From positions 1 to 64,000 of the forward strand of contig NZ_CAKSNX010000003.1 in assembly GCF_934476685.1 (NCBI RefSeq): DNA of 64,000 bases, written 5' to 3'. The notes beneath the pieces were generated by a model. That model was not told the DNA's origin, did not search any database, and saw only the letters and a program-made list of their open reading frames with translations. Of the stretch, positions 7,530 through 14,007 are shown one piece after another (position 1 is the first letter of the stretch; each line of letters begins with the position of its first letter). The position numbers were made by a program, and so were the translations under genes. The stretch is from an uncultured Ruminococcus sp. Lineage in GTDB: Bacteria > Bacillota > Clostridia > Oscillospirales > Ruminococcaceae.

Positions 7530-8945
7530 TCAATAGCTTATCTTCTGCTTTTTCTTTTCCTTTGCGTTAGCGCAAGCCCAGTGAGCAAGCACCGCCGATT
7601 CCAACAGGCTGACATCAGCGCCCTCCATTATGGAGCTGTACCCGAATCCGCCGCCCGAACCTATTGCCCTGTGTTCGCAGTTTGACACAGCCTGCTCTAA
7701 TGACGGCTGACCGCTGTGACATATCCTCCCTGCGAACAGGTTCTGTTCAAACTGCGCTGACGCTTCTATGACCTCTGCCACCTTAGGCAGCACAGCTTTG
7801 CATTTTACACCTGCGTTTTTCATATCCGCTTCAAGCAGAGCCTGACCGTTCGCACCGTCTATAATGACCTGCCTTGCGTGAGGATTGCGCAGATATGCCA
7901 CTATCCAGCTGTTGCCCTCTCTCACAGGGCGGCAGTCGATAGCCTCGACAAATATCTTTTCGTCAGCCGTTTTTACAGCGGCAGAAAGGGAAACATTTGA
8001 GGTGTGCTTTGCATATTTAACGCCGAAAAAGATATTGGGTACGGCAGCTATTACAGGCTTTGTTTCAAGTCTGCACCGCTGCCATTCTTCACGGCTGATA
8101 GCAGACTTCTGATTATAACGCAGCCATAAGCCAAGACGCTGGATATTATCATCTGTCTGATCCTTGCCCAGCTCCGAGCGGACAGCTCTTTCCGAGAGGA
8201 TAGTTCCGAGGGACGGATTTGTTTCGTACCACAGTTCGGGATCGTGTGCGTCCGACATTTCGGGTACGCTCCATTCCGCCCAGCCGCTGTCAACGTTAGT
8301 ACCGCTAAGCGTATCACGGCGGTACTGATAGAAAACAGTTCCCGAAGAAACGGCAGTGGGCGGAGTGCCGCACATAAGCGTCTGAGGGTTTGCGGAATCG
8401 GTGACAACGTATTTCAAAGCGCTCTCCTGATCGGCTGTGTATTCCTGCGCCTCGTCAATGATAAGCAGGTCATAGCCCTCACCAAGTCCGCCCTTGCTGG
8501 AGCGTGTACGGAAGTTTATTATCCCGTCCCCGTCAAGCCATTCGATACGTTCAAGACCGAACTGTTTGGTGGTCTTGAAGTGGTCTTTTTCCGTGTAACC
8601 GCCCTTTGTGAGCCGTTCTATGACCTTTTCCCATGCGTTGTGAGAAGTGGTCGTTCTGTGTGCCGTATAAAGAACACGTTCGCCGTGGGTAAGTCCCCGC
8701 AGCGCCCGCATTATAAGTATCTCGGATTTTCCGTTTCGTCTTGGAACGGAGTAACCATACTTCATGTGCGTCCACAGTCCGTCATCGTTCACCGCCATAA
8801 TGTCATAGATCTGTATTTCCTGCCATTCCTGAGCAGTCCTGCCTGTGCTGTTATACAGCTCTACCGCCTCATTGCCTTTGGTCTGCTTATAAGGCAGCAC
8901 AAAAGACGTGGTGGGGGTCTGCCTGCCGATTCTCTTATCCTCAAT
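7530..8945 (-). CDS. phage terminase large subunit
   Basis: ATPase/nuclease motor that packages phage DNA. The Walker A-type motif VPRRNGKSE sits in the N-terminal part and the Walker B LLIIDEAQE follows about 90 residues later; the C-terminal nuclease half has the acidic residues expected (IDGANGQ, EGADVSLLES). The conventional GTG start at 8900 lacks a ribosome binding site and would cut off a conserved-looking N-terminus. The frame continues upstream through EDKRIGRQTPTTSF to ATT 8945, which lies nine bases after a strong AAGGAGG. I therefore prefer AUU initiation, giving 471 residues. The gene follows portal and MuF rather than preceding them, and no small terminase is recognised. Confidence 0.88.
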   Translation of the reverse strand: MEDKRIGRQTPTTSFVLPYKQTKGNEAVELYNSTGRTAQEWQEIQIYDIMAVNDDGLWTHMKYGYSVPRRNGKSEILIMRALRGLTHGERVLYTAHRTTTSHNAWEKVIERLTKGGYTEKDHFKTTKQFGLERIEWLDGDGIINFRTRSSKGGLGEGYDLLIIDEAQEYTADQESALKYVVTDSANPQTLMCGTPPTAVSSGTVFYQYRRDTLSGTNVDSGWAEWSVPEMSDAHDPELWYETNPSLGTILSERAVRSELGKDQTDDNIQRLGLWLRYNQKSAISREEWQRCRLETKPVIAAVPNIFFGVKYAKHTSNVSLSAAVKTADEKIFVEAIDCRPVREGNSWIVAYLRNPHARQVIIDGANGQALLEADMKNAGVKCKAVLPKVAEVIEASAQFEQNLFAGRICHSGQPSLEQAVSNCEHRAIGSGGGFGYSSIMEGADVSLLESAVLAHWACANAKEKKKQKISY

Positions 8946-8971
8946 AGCGGATTACCTCCTTTTTAGGGTAT

Positions 8972-8996
8972 AAAAAAAGTACCTTAACGGTACTTT
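8972..8996 (-). terminator. rho-independent terminator 2 upstream of large terminase
   Basis: On the minus strand an 8-base stem (AAAGTACC / GGTACTTT) with a 5-base loop is followed by a T-run at 8975-8972. It lies just before the AAGGAGG of the terminase gene, so terminase transcription needs read-through, antitermination or its own promoter. Confidence 0.75.
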
Positions 8997-9032
8997 GCAC
9001 CATAAGGGTGCTTTGATTTGATATTTGGGTAT

Positions 9033-9061
9033 AAAAAAGCACCCTGCCGCAGCAGAGCGCT
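9033..9061 (-). terminator. rho-independent terminator 1, after the putative immunity gene
   Basis: On the minus strand a 10-pair stem with two G-U pairs (AGCGCTCTGC / GCAGGGTGCT) and a TGCG loop is followed by a T-run at 9037-9033. It lies 19 bases after the stop of the small gene at 9080. With the second hairpin at 8972-8996 it forms a tandem terminator that separates the portal/MuF/immunity part from terminase. Confidence 0.8.
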
Positions 9062-9079
9062 TAATGAACTGTTATAAAC

Positions 9080-9322
9080 TTAATACCATACTGTGGTGAT
9101 CTCGTTAGGTATCTGAGCCTTTGACGTAAGTATCTTTTCAAGTTCAGAACGAACATGTGATACATACATTTTTTTGCCGAACTCATAATCCGAAAACCGA
9201 ACTTTTTTGATTTCAAAGCTTTTCGTATCTACCACGACATGACCGACTTTGTCACTCATTTCGGGTGTATAGTCGCATGAGATCTCATCATCTTTCATCA
9301 CAATATTAAATAGTTTCAACAT
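9080..9322 (-). CDS. small protein after MuF-toxin gene, candidate immunity protein
   Basis: An 80-residue soluble acidic protein starting at ATG 9322 behind GGAAGTGAACGAGT, only 14 bases after the minor head gene. It has no virion-protein features that I recognise. Its place directly behind a MuF protein with a variable C-terminal domain, and directly before two terminators, is the normal position of an immunity gene for a MuF polymorphic toxin. The C-terminal segment (ELEKILTSKAQIPNEITTVWY, in part) looks like a compact alpha/beta end. The family is unknown to me, so the immunity role is inferred from context. Confidence 0.6.
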   Translation of the reverse strand: MLKLFNIVMKDDEISCDYTPEMSDKVGHVVVDTKSFEIKKVRFSDYEFGKKMYVSHVRSELEKILTSKAQIPNEITTVWY

Positions 9323-9336
9323 ACTCGTTCACTTCC

Positions 9337-10527
9337 TTACTCACAGTATTTTGCATAATCATATTTTCTCGAAGCTTTTATATGAGCCTCGCTTTGTGTC
9401 AAACCTTTTTCCATATATCTTAGTTCTGCGTATTCATGTTTTAGCAGCACCATATCCTGCTCTTTGAAACTTCCGTTTATCAATCTTTGCCACGATTGCG
9501 CCATGTCATAATCGGGGTCAAAGCGTTTTCTGCCGTCTATTAGATCATGTTCTTTTATAAAAACGTGTTCCTTTATCTTATCAAGCTTATCTTTAGCAAT
9601 TCCCGTAGCCTGAGAAATTCTAGCTGTATCGGTTTTCATGTGTCGTACTGATTCATAGTACTGAATGGCATGTTGTTCAGCTTTTCTGCTCGTTGGATTG
9701 AGTGCACCACTGATTACTACTGACTTTATTATACCACTTTCCGCCGTCTTGTCAAGCTTTTTCAGCACTTCCTTTTCCTTAGCGAAAGCCTGTTCGGGAG
9801 TGAGCCGCATGACCTGCTTTGTGGTGGTTATCTTGCTGCCGTCAGCCTTGTCATTGAAGCTTATGCGGTCATATGTCCCTGCACGCTCATTGACATAAAT
9901 TATCTCACAGCTGCACCGCTTATGCCTGCGCCAGACATCTTTCGGTACGTTCGGATATACATATTTGCCTGCAAGCTTAGCGCACCATTCACAGCAGCCG
10001 CTATGATCGGTGCGGATAACATAGACTTGCAATCCTGCCTTGCTGCGAAAGTCTGCATTTGCTCTGATATAGTCGGTGAAAATAGAACCGTTTATGTTCT
10101 CGACTGACGCTGTGAACTCGCTTAGTGCCGCTTTGTCGGTAAGATCCTTTTGAGCCGTTATTTTCGCAAGATTTTCTATTCTCTCGGAGGGGAAGTCTGC
10201 TCTTTGCGGCTTTATGCCTATGCCTGCCGCCTTATCAAGTTGTTTTTGGACATTCTCAGCCACGGAGTTTATAAGTTCGTAGTTATCGCCGAAGATATCT
10301 CCGAGTATCTCAGTGAGCATTTCTTCTTCGACGAATGACTTTGGACTTTCAACTATGCTTTTCTCAAAGGCTTTTTTTAGCACAGCTCCTGTTGCCTGTG
10401 TGAAAGCATCTACATCAGCGAAGGTCGCATTACCGCTTTCAAGCTTTTTTATAATACTCTGTAAATGCTTGTCGCTCTTTGAAAGCTTGATAAGTTCATT
10501 CTTTATTTTGTCTGAAAGCACACTCAT
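9337..10527 (-). CDS. MuF-type phage minor head protein with C-terminal toxin-like domain
   Basis: A 396-residue protein overlapping the portal stop by ATGA. Residues about 130-240 form the phage-head-morphogenesis (MuF/SPP1 gp7-like) domain, with a Cys/His cluster at C178, C179, C182, C205 and C207 that probably binds zinc. Residues 275-396 are a separate module not needed in a minor head protein: HAIQYYESVR, a helical TGIAKDKLDKIKEH part, an H-x-L-x-D-G turn, RFDPDYDMAQSWQRL, then LLKHEYAEL with H364-E365. The DNA coding for this module looks AT-richer than the head part. MuF proteins of temperate phages are known to carry polymorphic toxin domains with an immunity gene behind them. The toxin activity here is not identified. 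Confidence 0.8.
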   Translation of the reverse strand: MSVLSDKIKNELIKLSKSDKHLQSIIKKLESGNATFADVDAFTQATGAVLKKAFEKSIVESPKSFVEEEMLTEILGDIFGDNYELINSVAENVQKQLDKAAGIGIKPQRADFPSERIENLAKITAQKDLTDKAALSEFTASVENINGSIFTDYIRANADFRSKAGLQVYVIRTDHSGCCEWCAKLAGKYVYPNVPKDVWRRHKRCSCEIIYVNERAGTYDRISFNDKADGSKITTTKQVMRLTPEQAFAKEKEVLKKLDKTAESGIIKSVVISGALNPTSRKAEQHAIQYYESVRHMKTDTARISQATGIAKDKLDKIKEHVFIKEHDLIDGRKRFDPDYDMAQSWQRLINGSFKEQDMVLLKHEYAELRYMEKGLTQSEAHIKASRKYDYAKYCE

Positions 10528-11750
10528 TTGCCGTCACTCTCTATTCCTGTGAGAGCCTTTATGTTTCTTGCTCCCAAATAATCGGGGACAGCTTGGTTTA
10601 TTTTTAGTATAGCATCGCCCACACCCGAAAGTGCAGATGCGTCCGGTTCAAATATAGGCAGCCACAAAGGTTTTACATCACTGAAAGCCTGCCTGTCGTA
10701 TGTATACTTGTCACGGACGCAGGCAGAAAGATATCCTATGTTGAGCAGTCCGCTGCCGAAGGTCCTCTGAGCCTTTCGTGCGGTAAGTCTGAGGTTTTCG
10801 TGACTTGCTTTTATTGCCTCAACGCTTGAGGGATTCTCCGAAGAAAAACCGAGATCGTCAAGTGTCAAGCCCGTTTCCCCTGCGAACAGACTTGCGATAG
10901 TTCTCAGCTGTTCATTATATGGTGTCATGCTCTGCTGCTGGAACTGTCCCAGAACAGGTCTGTCGCCGTCCTCGTCCTTTTCAAAGCTGAGGAAAGATGA
11001 GATAGTCGCCATGCGGTTGTTAAATTCCGCTTCTTCTGACAGCCCAAGCACATACTTCTGCGGGAAGCTGTAAAACTCCGCTGAAACCTCTGACCTTTTC
11101 AGTGTGCGCAGAGCGGTCTGTGTATATGACATACAGGCTCTTGAAATACGGCTGTGACCGAAAGGACGCTTTGCGTCGGGACGATTTATCAGCGGCACGA
11201 GCAGAGCATATGGCGCAGCATTCAATATGCTGTCGGTAAGCCTGCCCGATCTGTAAATATCCGTTCTTCCTGCGACAAAATATGCTTCAACAGCTGCCTG
11301 ACTGTTATCATCACGTTCAAGCACCGCATAGCCTTCCGTAAGCATATTTGTTACAGGGTCGATAATTCCGGTTGCATTTGCGCCGTCAATTACCTGCAAG
11401 CGTGGGTAGCCTGAGCTGTCCGCATGGATATACGCAAAACTGCATGATGATATAAGAGCAGACAGCACCGCCGAATCAATAAAGATATCACGGTTATTGC
11501 CTGCGAATATCTCGTTGAAGTTAAATTCGTCATTGGCGAACTCATCAAACTGGATACGATCCGCAAGAGTGTCCACCGCCTTAGCACACCAGCCGAGAAC
11601 ACCGCTGAGATAACGAAACCGTTCGGGCATTATGCTTGACATATCCTGCACAGAGTTTTTCATTTCATAGTATTTATATCTTACATTTACCCTTGTCTGC
11701 TTTGTATCAAGCTTGCGGCGCAGGTATTCAATGCCTTTATAGTCAGCCAT
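10524..11750 (-). CDS. phage portal protein
   Basis: A 408-residue protein from ATG 11750, which follows AAAAGAAAGGAAAACT; a more upstream ATG at 11801 lacks a good RBS. The sequence fits SPP1/HK97-type portals: an N-terminal helical segment, a central beta part (YAVLERDDNSQAAVEAYFV), the phrase PFGHSRISRACMSYTQTALRTLKRSEV near the middle that is typical of portals, and the C-terminal GLTLDDLGFSSENPSSVEAIKASHENL motif, quoted in part. It makes the dodecameric DNA channel of the procapsid. It is the first large gene of the late operon and is coupled by ATGA overlap to the MuF gene. Confidence 0.92.
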   Translation of the reverse strand: MADYKGIEYLRRKLDTKQTRVNVRYKYYEMKNSVQDMSSIMPERFRYLSGVLGWCAKAVDTLADRIQFDEFANDEFNFNEIFAGNNRDIFIDSAVLSALISSCSFAYIHADSSGYPRLQVIDGANATGIIDPVTNMLTEGYAVLERDDNSQAAVEAYFVAGRTDIYRSGRLTDSILNAAPYALLVPLINRPDAKRPFGHSRISRACMSYTQTALRTLKRSEVSAEFYSFPQKYVLGLSEEAEFNNRMATISSFLSFEKDEDGDRPVLGQFQQQSMTPYNEQLRTIASLFAGETGLTLDDLGFSSENPSSVEAIKASHENLRLTARKAQRTFGSGLLNIGYLSACVRDKYTYDRQAFSDVKPLWLPIFEPDASALSGVGDAILKINQAVPDYLGARNIKALTGIESDGK

Positions 11751-11897
11751 AGTTTTCCTTTCTTTTACATCAGAATAAAATTTTGCGAGAAATATACGCA
11801 ATCAACACGTGAACTCGAAAATAGGCTCATGAGGGGGGGAATGCCCTCCATTCAGCTGAAGATCCTCACAGCTTTGTCAGCAGCGGGCTTTTTCCGT

Positions 11898-12233
11898 TCA
11901 AAGGTTCTTCCAATCGAAAGTCTGAGGCAAGAGCCGATTTGAAACAGTTTCTATCTTCTGGTCAAAGACCTGCTTCTGAACCAGCTTGTCAGACTTTTGC
12001 CTGTTGCAGCACCAGTGTGCCAGCTGGAGGTTTTCCAAAGCTGAGGGGTGTCCGCCTTTGGCAATAGGAATGATATGATCTATGCAGGCGGAAAGCGGGT
12101 GAGGATATTTCAGTGAGAAGTCCACAGGCTTGCCGCATATTCCGCAGACCGTCTGGGTGGCATATATTTTCTTCTTGTTGATACGGAACTGTGTCTGGTG
12201 CGTACCGCTCCGATCGGGTCTGTTGTTTGGCAA
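11898..12233 (-). CDS. phage HNH endonuclease
   Basis: About 111 residues with the HNH core. A CGIC pair near residue 35 and a second metal site, CIDHIIPIAKGGHPSALENLQLAHWCCNRQK (in part), contain the H of DHI, the N of LENLQ and the H of AHWC. Small HNH proteins at the start of late operons assist terminase in cutting cos sites in HK97-like phages. I prefer TTG 12233, which sits six bases after AGAGGTG; GTG 12242 overlaps that RBS. It lies directly downstream of the structured non-coding stretch, which may hold the packaging site. Confidence 0.88.
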   Translation of the reverse strand: MPNNRPDRSGTHQTQFRINKKKIYATQTVCGICGKPVDFSLKYPHPLSACIDHIIPIAKGGHPSALENLQLAHWCCNRQKSDKLVQKQVFDQKIETVSNRLLPQTFDWKNL

Positions 12234-12299
12234 TGTCGTCACCTCTTTTATTTATGTGCTATGCGCCGTCGAAAAATCACCGCATGGGGTAAAATCAAA

Positions 12300-12334
12300 G
12301 CGGGGATAATTCATAGGCGGGGTCAATTTTCATA
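12300..12334. repeat. pair of short direct repeats before late operon, candidate packaging-site iterons
   Basis: GCGGGGATAATTCATA at 12300-12315 is followed at once by GCGGGGTCAATTTTCATA at 12317-12334, and a looser third copy (GTGGGGATTTTTTTG) follows near 12354. They sit in the 350-base gap before the HNH gene. Repeats of this kind can be terminase or regulator binding sites. No function can be read directly. Confidence 0.4.
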
Positions 12335-12387
12335 TACGGTCGATATAACATGGGTGGGGATTTTTTTGTCCGCCCCTCGTTTTCCTA

Positions 12388-12535
12388 AACGCAAAAGACA
12401 CCCCGACTGGAGTGCCTTTCACGAAAATATTAAGGAGCATATCTGAAATGGTGGTGCAGGCTTTGAGTATCTCCCTCTGAGCCTGCATACGGAGCTTTCG
12501 CTCCGTCGGAACAACTTTTATGGAGGTTCCGCATG
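12388..12535 (-). ncRNA. candidate structured phage RNA: three stacked hairpins and a terminator
   Basis: On the minus strand three hairpins follow each other almost without gaps: CGGAAC/GTTCCG (12531-12507), ACGGAGC/GCTCCGT with a GAAA loop (12506-12489) and TGCAGGCT/AGCCTGCA (12487-12455). After about 35 bases comes an 11-pair stem, AAAGGCACTCC/GGGGTGTCTTT, at 12419-12393, followed by T residues, which is a good terminator. A TATACT box lies at 12563-12558. No convincing ORF fills the space between the DUF1492 and HNH genes. An RNA of about 150-160 bases is therefore likely, either a small RNA or the 3' end of the early transcript. Confidence 0.55.
12393..12419 (-). terminator. terminator between early and late prophage genes
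   Basis: Minus-strand stem of 11 pairs including two G-U pairs (AAAGGCACTCC / GGGGTGTCTTT), AGTC loop, followed by TTTTGC. It would end early transcription after the DUF1492 gene and leave the HNH/portal operon under separate control. Confidence 0.7.
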
Positions 12536-12589
12536 GTTTGTCTTTGCCTTTTCGGCTAGTATAATGATATCACAGATCATAACTGCATT

Positions 12590-13051
12590 TCACTGCACTT
12601 TACTGCACTCTTCAGGCAATGCAATGTTTTTCAATGCCTCTCCGTGTATCTTATATATCGTTCTCGGAGAATAATTCATCTCTTCTGCAATGCCCTTAAC
12701 ATACTCTCCTGTGCGCTCGTCAAATCGGCTCTCCCAGCGCTGATAGAGCAGGTATCTGCGCTCCAGTACCTCTCGCTGTGCGGCATTTGGTACGCTGTCG
12801 ATAACGCTCTCTATCTCGAATCGCTTTGCTATAAGCACATCTGCAAGCTCCCGCTGTCTGCGCTCGTAGTCCGCTATATCTGCGATGGTGCTTGACATTC
12901 CGTCATCGGCTGTGCTGTGGCTTGCGCCTGAGCCGTCATAGGATATGCCCTTGTACTCCAGCTGCGACCGCAGCTTGCTGACCTTTGCGCTGATGATATT
13001 AATGCGGCGCTCTATTTTGTACGCTTGGTTAAGATATTCTTTTGGGGTCAT
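12590..13051 (-). CDS. DUF1492/ArpU-like phage late-gene regulator
   Basis: A 153-residue protein. The N-terminal half is a coiled-coil-like helical region (KIERRINIISAKVSKLRSQLE). The C-terminal third carries a sigma-70 region 4-like helix-turn-helix (GIAEEMNYSPRTIYKIHGEAL), as in ArpU/RinA-type activators of phage late transcription. It is the last gene of the early run, lying just before the structured gap and the HNH/portal operon, which is the usual place for such regulators. Its ATG 13051 overlaps the stop of the zinc-ribbon gene (ATGA). Control of late genes is inferred from the family and position. Confidence 0.8.
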   Translation of the reverse strand: MTPKEYLNQAYKIERRINIISAKVSKLRSQLEYKGISYDGSGASHSTADDGMSSTIADIADYERRQRELADVLIAKRFEIESVIDSVPNAAQREVLERRYLLYQRWESRFDERTGEYVKGIAEEMNYSPRTIYKIHGEALKNIALPEECSKVQ

Positions 13052-13335
13052 TCGCTGTCACCGTCCATTCTTGCACCGCAGTTAGGGCAGTAATTAAAAA
13101 ATGCTAAATAGCCTTCGGTTTCAAAAGCATGTCCGCACAGCGAGCATATATGTACCCCGCTGTGTTCTTGCCATTCGCCATGTTTGATCTCCTGCACGTC
13201 TGCGGTAGGTTCGTCGTCGACTAGTTCACACAGATCATGATAAAGTTCCTCTGTGGTCTTGCCCCAATTAAATATACTGTCTGTTTGCGAGTCGATAGAA
13301 TCCTTTAGCTTCTCAGCGTCAATATATCTTGCCAT
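13048..13335 (-). CDS. small zinc-ribbon phage protein
   Basis: A 95-residue protein starting MARYIDAEKLKDSI, a phrase common at the start of small Firmicute phage proteins. The C-terminal half has a two-CxxC zinc ribbon (CSLCGHAFE ... YCPNCGARM). ATG 13335 follows GAGGAGGTAAGATA and shares a base with the stop of the upstream gene. Such proteins are frequent in early phage operons and their biochemical job is unknown. Both neighbours carry coupling overlaps, so the three genes from 13865 to 12590 are likely translated as a unit. Confidence 0.75.
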   Translation of the reverse strand: MARYIDAEKLKDSIDSQTDSIFNWGKTTEELYHDLCELVDDEPTADVQEIKHGEWQEHSGVHICSLCGHAFETEGYLAFFNYCPNCGARMDGDSE

Positions 13336-13865
13336 TATCTTACCTCCTCAATAATTCTCCCGCAGACGGGGCAGAAGTTAAAGCTTACTTCTTCGCCCTC
13401 TGCGGAAAGCTTTTCTTTCCATTCTGTTATTCCTGCGCAGTATTCACAGCCTGCATATTCCGCTCTGACTGCACCGTTATGCTTTGTTATCATCTCGTTG
13501 CAGAGGATAAGCTCCAGAGCCTGCAATGCGTATGTAAGCTTTTCTTCTCTGCCTTGCGCCTTGTTGATATTACTGACAAGCATTTGTCCTCTGCGGATAT
13601 TTTCCTGCATTCGACAGGCTTGTACAAAAAATCTGCTGTGCATCTCCTTGCTGTGGAGATACTCTCGCTTGTATTCAGCCTGCTTGTCCTCGCAGATCTC
13701 TTTCGACCAGCCGTCGTGCCTGTTTTTGTATCCAAGCTTTGATAACTGTGAAAAATATTTGTACTCCTCAGCAGGATAGCCGTCATAGATAAGCCTGCCG
13801 TCTATCGCCATATCTTCATACCGTGCGAACTCTTCTTCGGACATTCTGTCAAAATCTATTTTTAT
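13335..13865 (-). CDS. phage protein with C-terminal zinc ribbon; possible AUA start
   Basis: Between 169 and 176 residues. The C-terminus has CEYCAGITEWK ... NFCPVCGRIIEEVR, a CxxC/CxxC zinc ribbon like that of the next gene. The first ATG (13844) has no Shine-Dalgarno in range. In the same frame the seven codons upstream read ATA AAA ATA GAT TTT GAC AGA, and the first ATA (13865) lies eight bases after AAGGAG. The N-terminal extension (M)KIDFDRM reads like a natural start of this protein type, so AUA initiation is proposed. No function is recognised beyond probable nucleic-acid or metal binding. Confidence 0.65.
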   Translation of the reverse strand: MKIDFDRMSEEEFARYEDMAIDGRLIYDGYPAEEYKYFSQLSKLGYKNRHDGWSKEICEDKQAEYKREYLHSKEMHSRFFVQACRMQENIRRGQMLVSNINKAQGREEKLTYALQALELILCNEMITKHNGAVRAEYAGCEYCAGITEWKEKLSAEGEEVSFNFCPVCGRIIEEVR

Positions 13866-14007
13866 AGTATCATCTCCTTTGCGGAGGGTCGTGGTGGGTT
13901 TCGGGCATTTTTAAAGAACTCTTTCTTTTTATATATATTTTTTTATTTTTCTAATGCGAAAGGTTAGAAAACCCCTCAAACCCACCACAAAAGACTAAAC
14001 CCTCCAC

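Noticed and set aside
8900..8945. GTG 8900 as terminase start
   Set aside because: No Shine-Dalgarno upstream and loss of a conserved-looking N-terminus; ATT 8945 with AAGGAGG fits better, though unproven.
12198..12446. 82-codon plus-strand frame over the HNH start and the gap
   Set aside because: No RBS, overlaps HNH on the other strand, and runs through the terminator hairpin.
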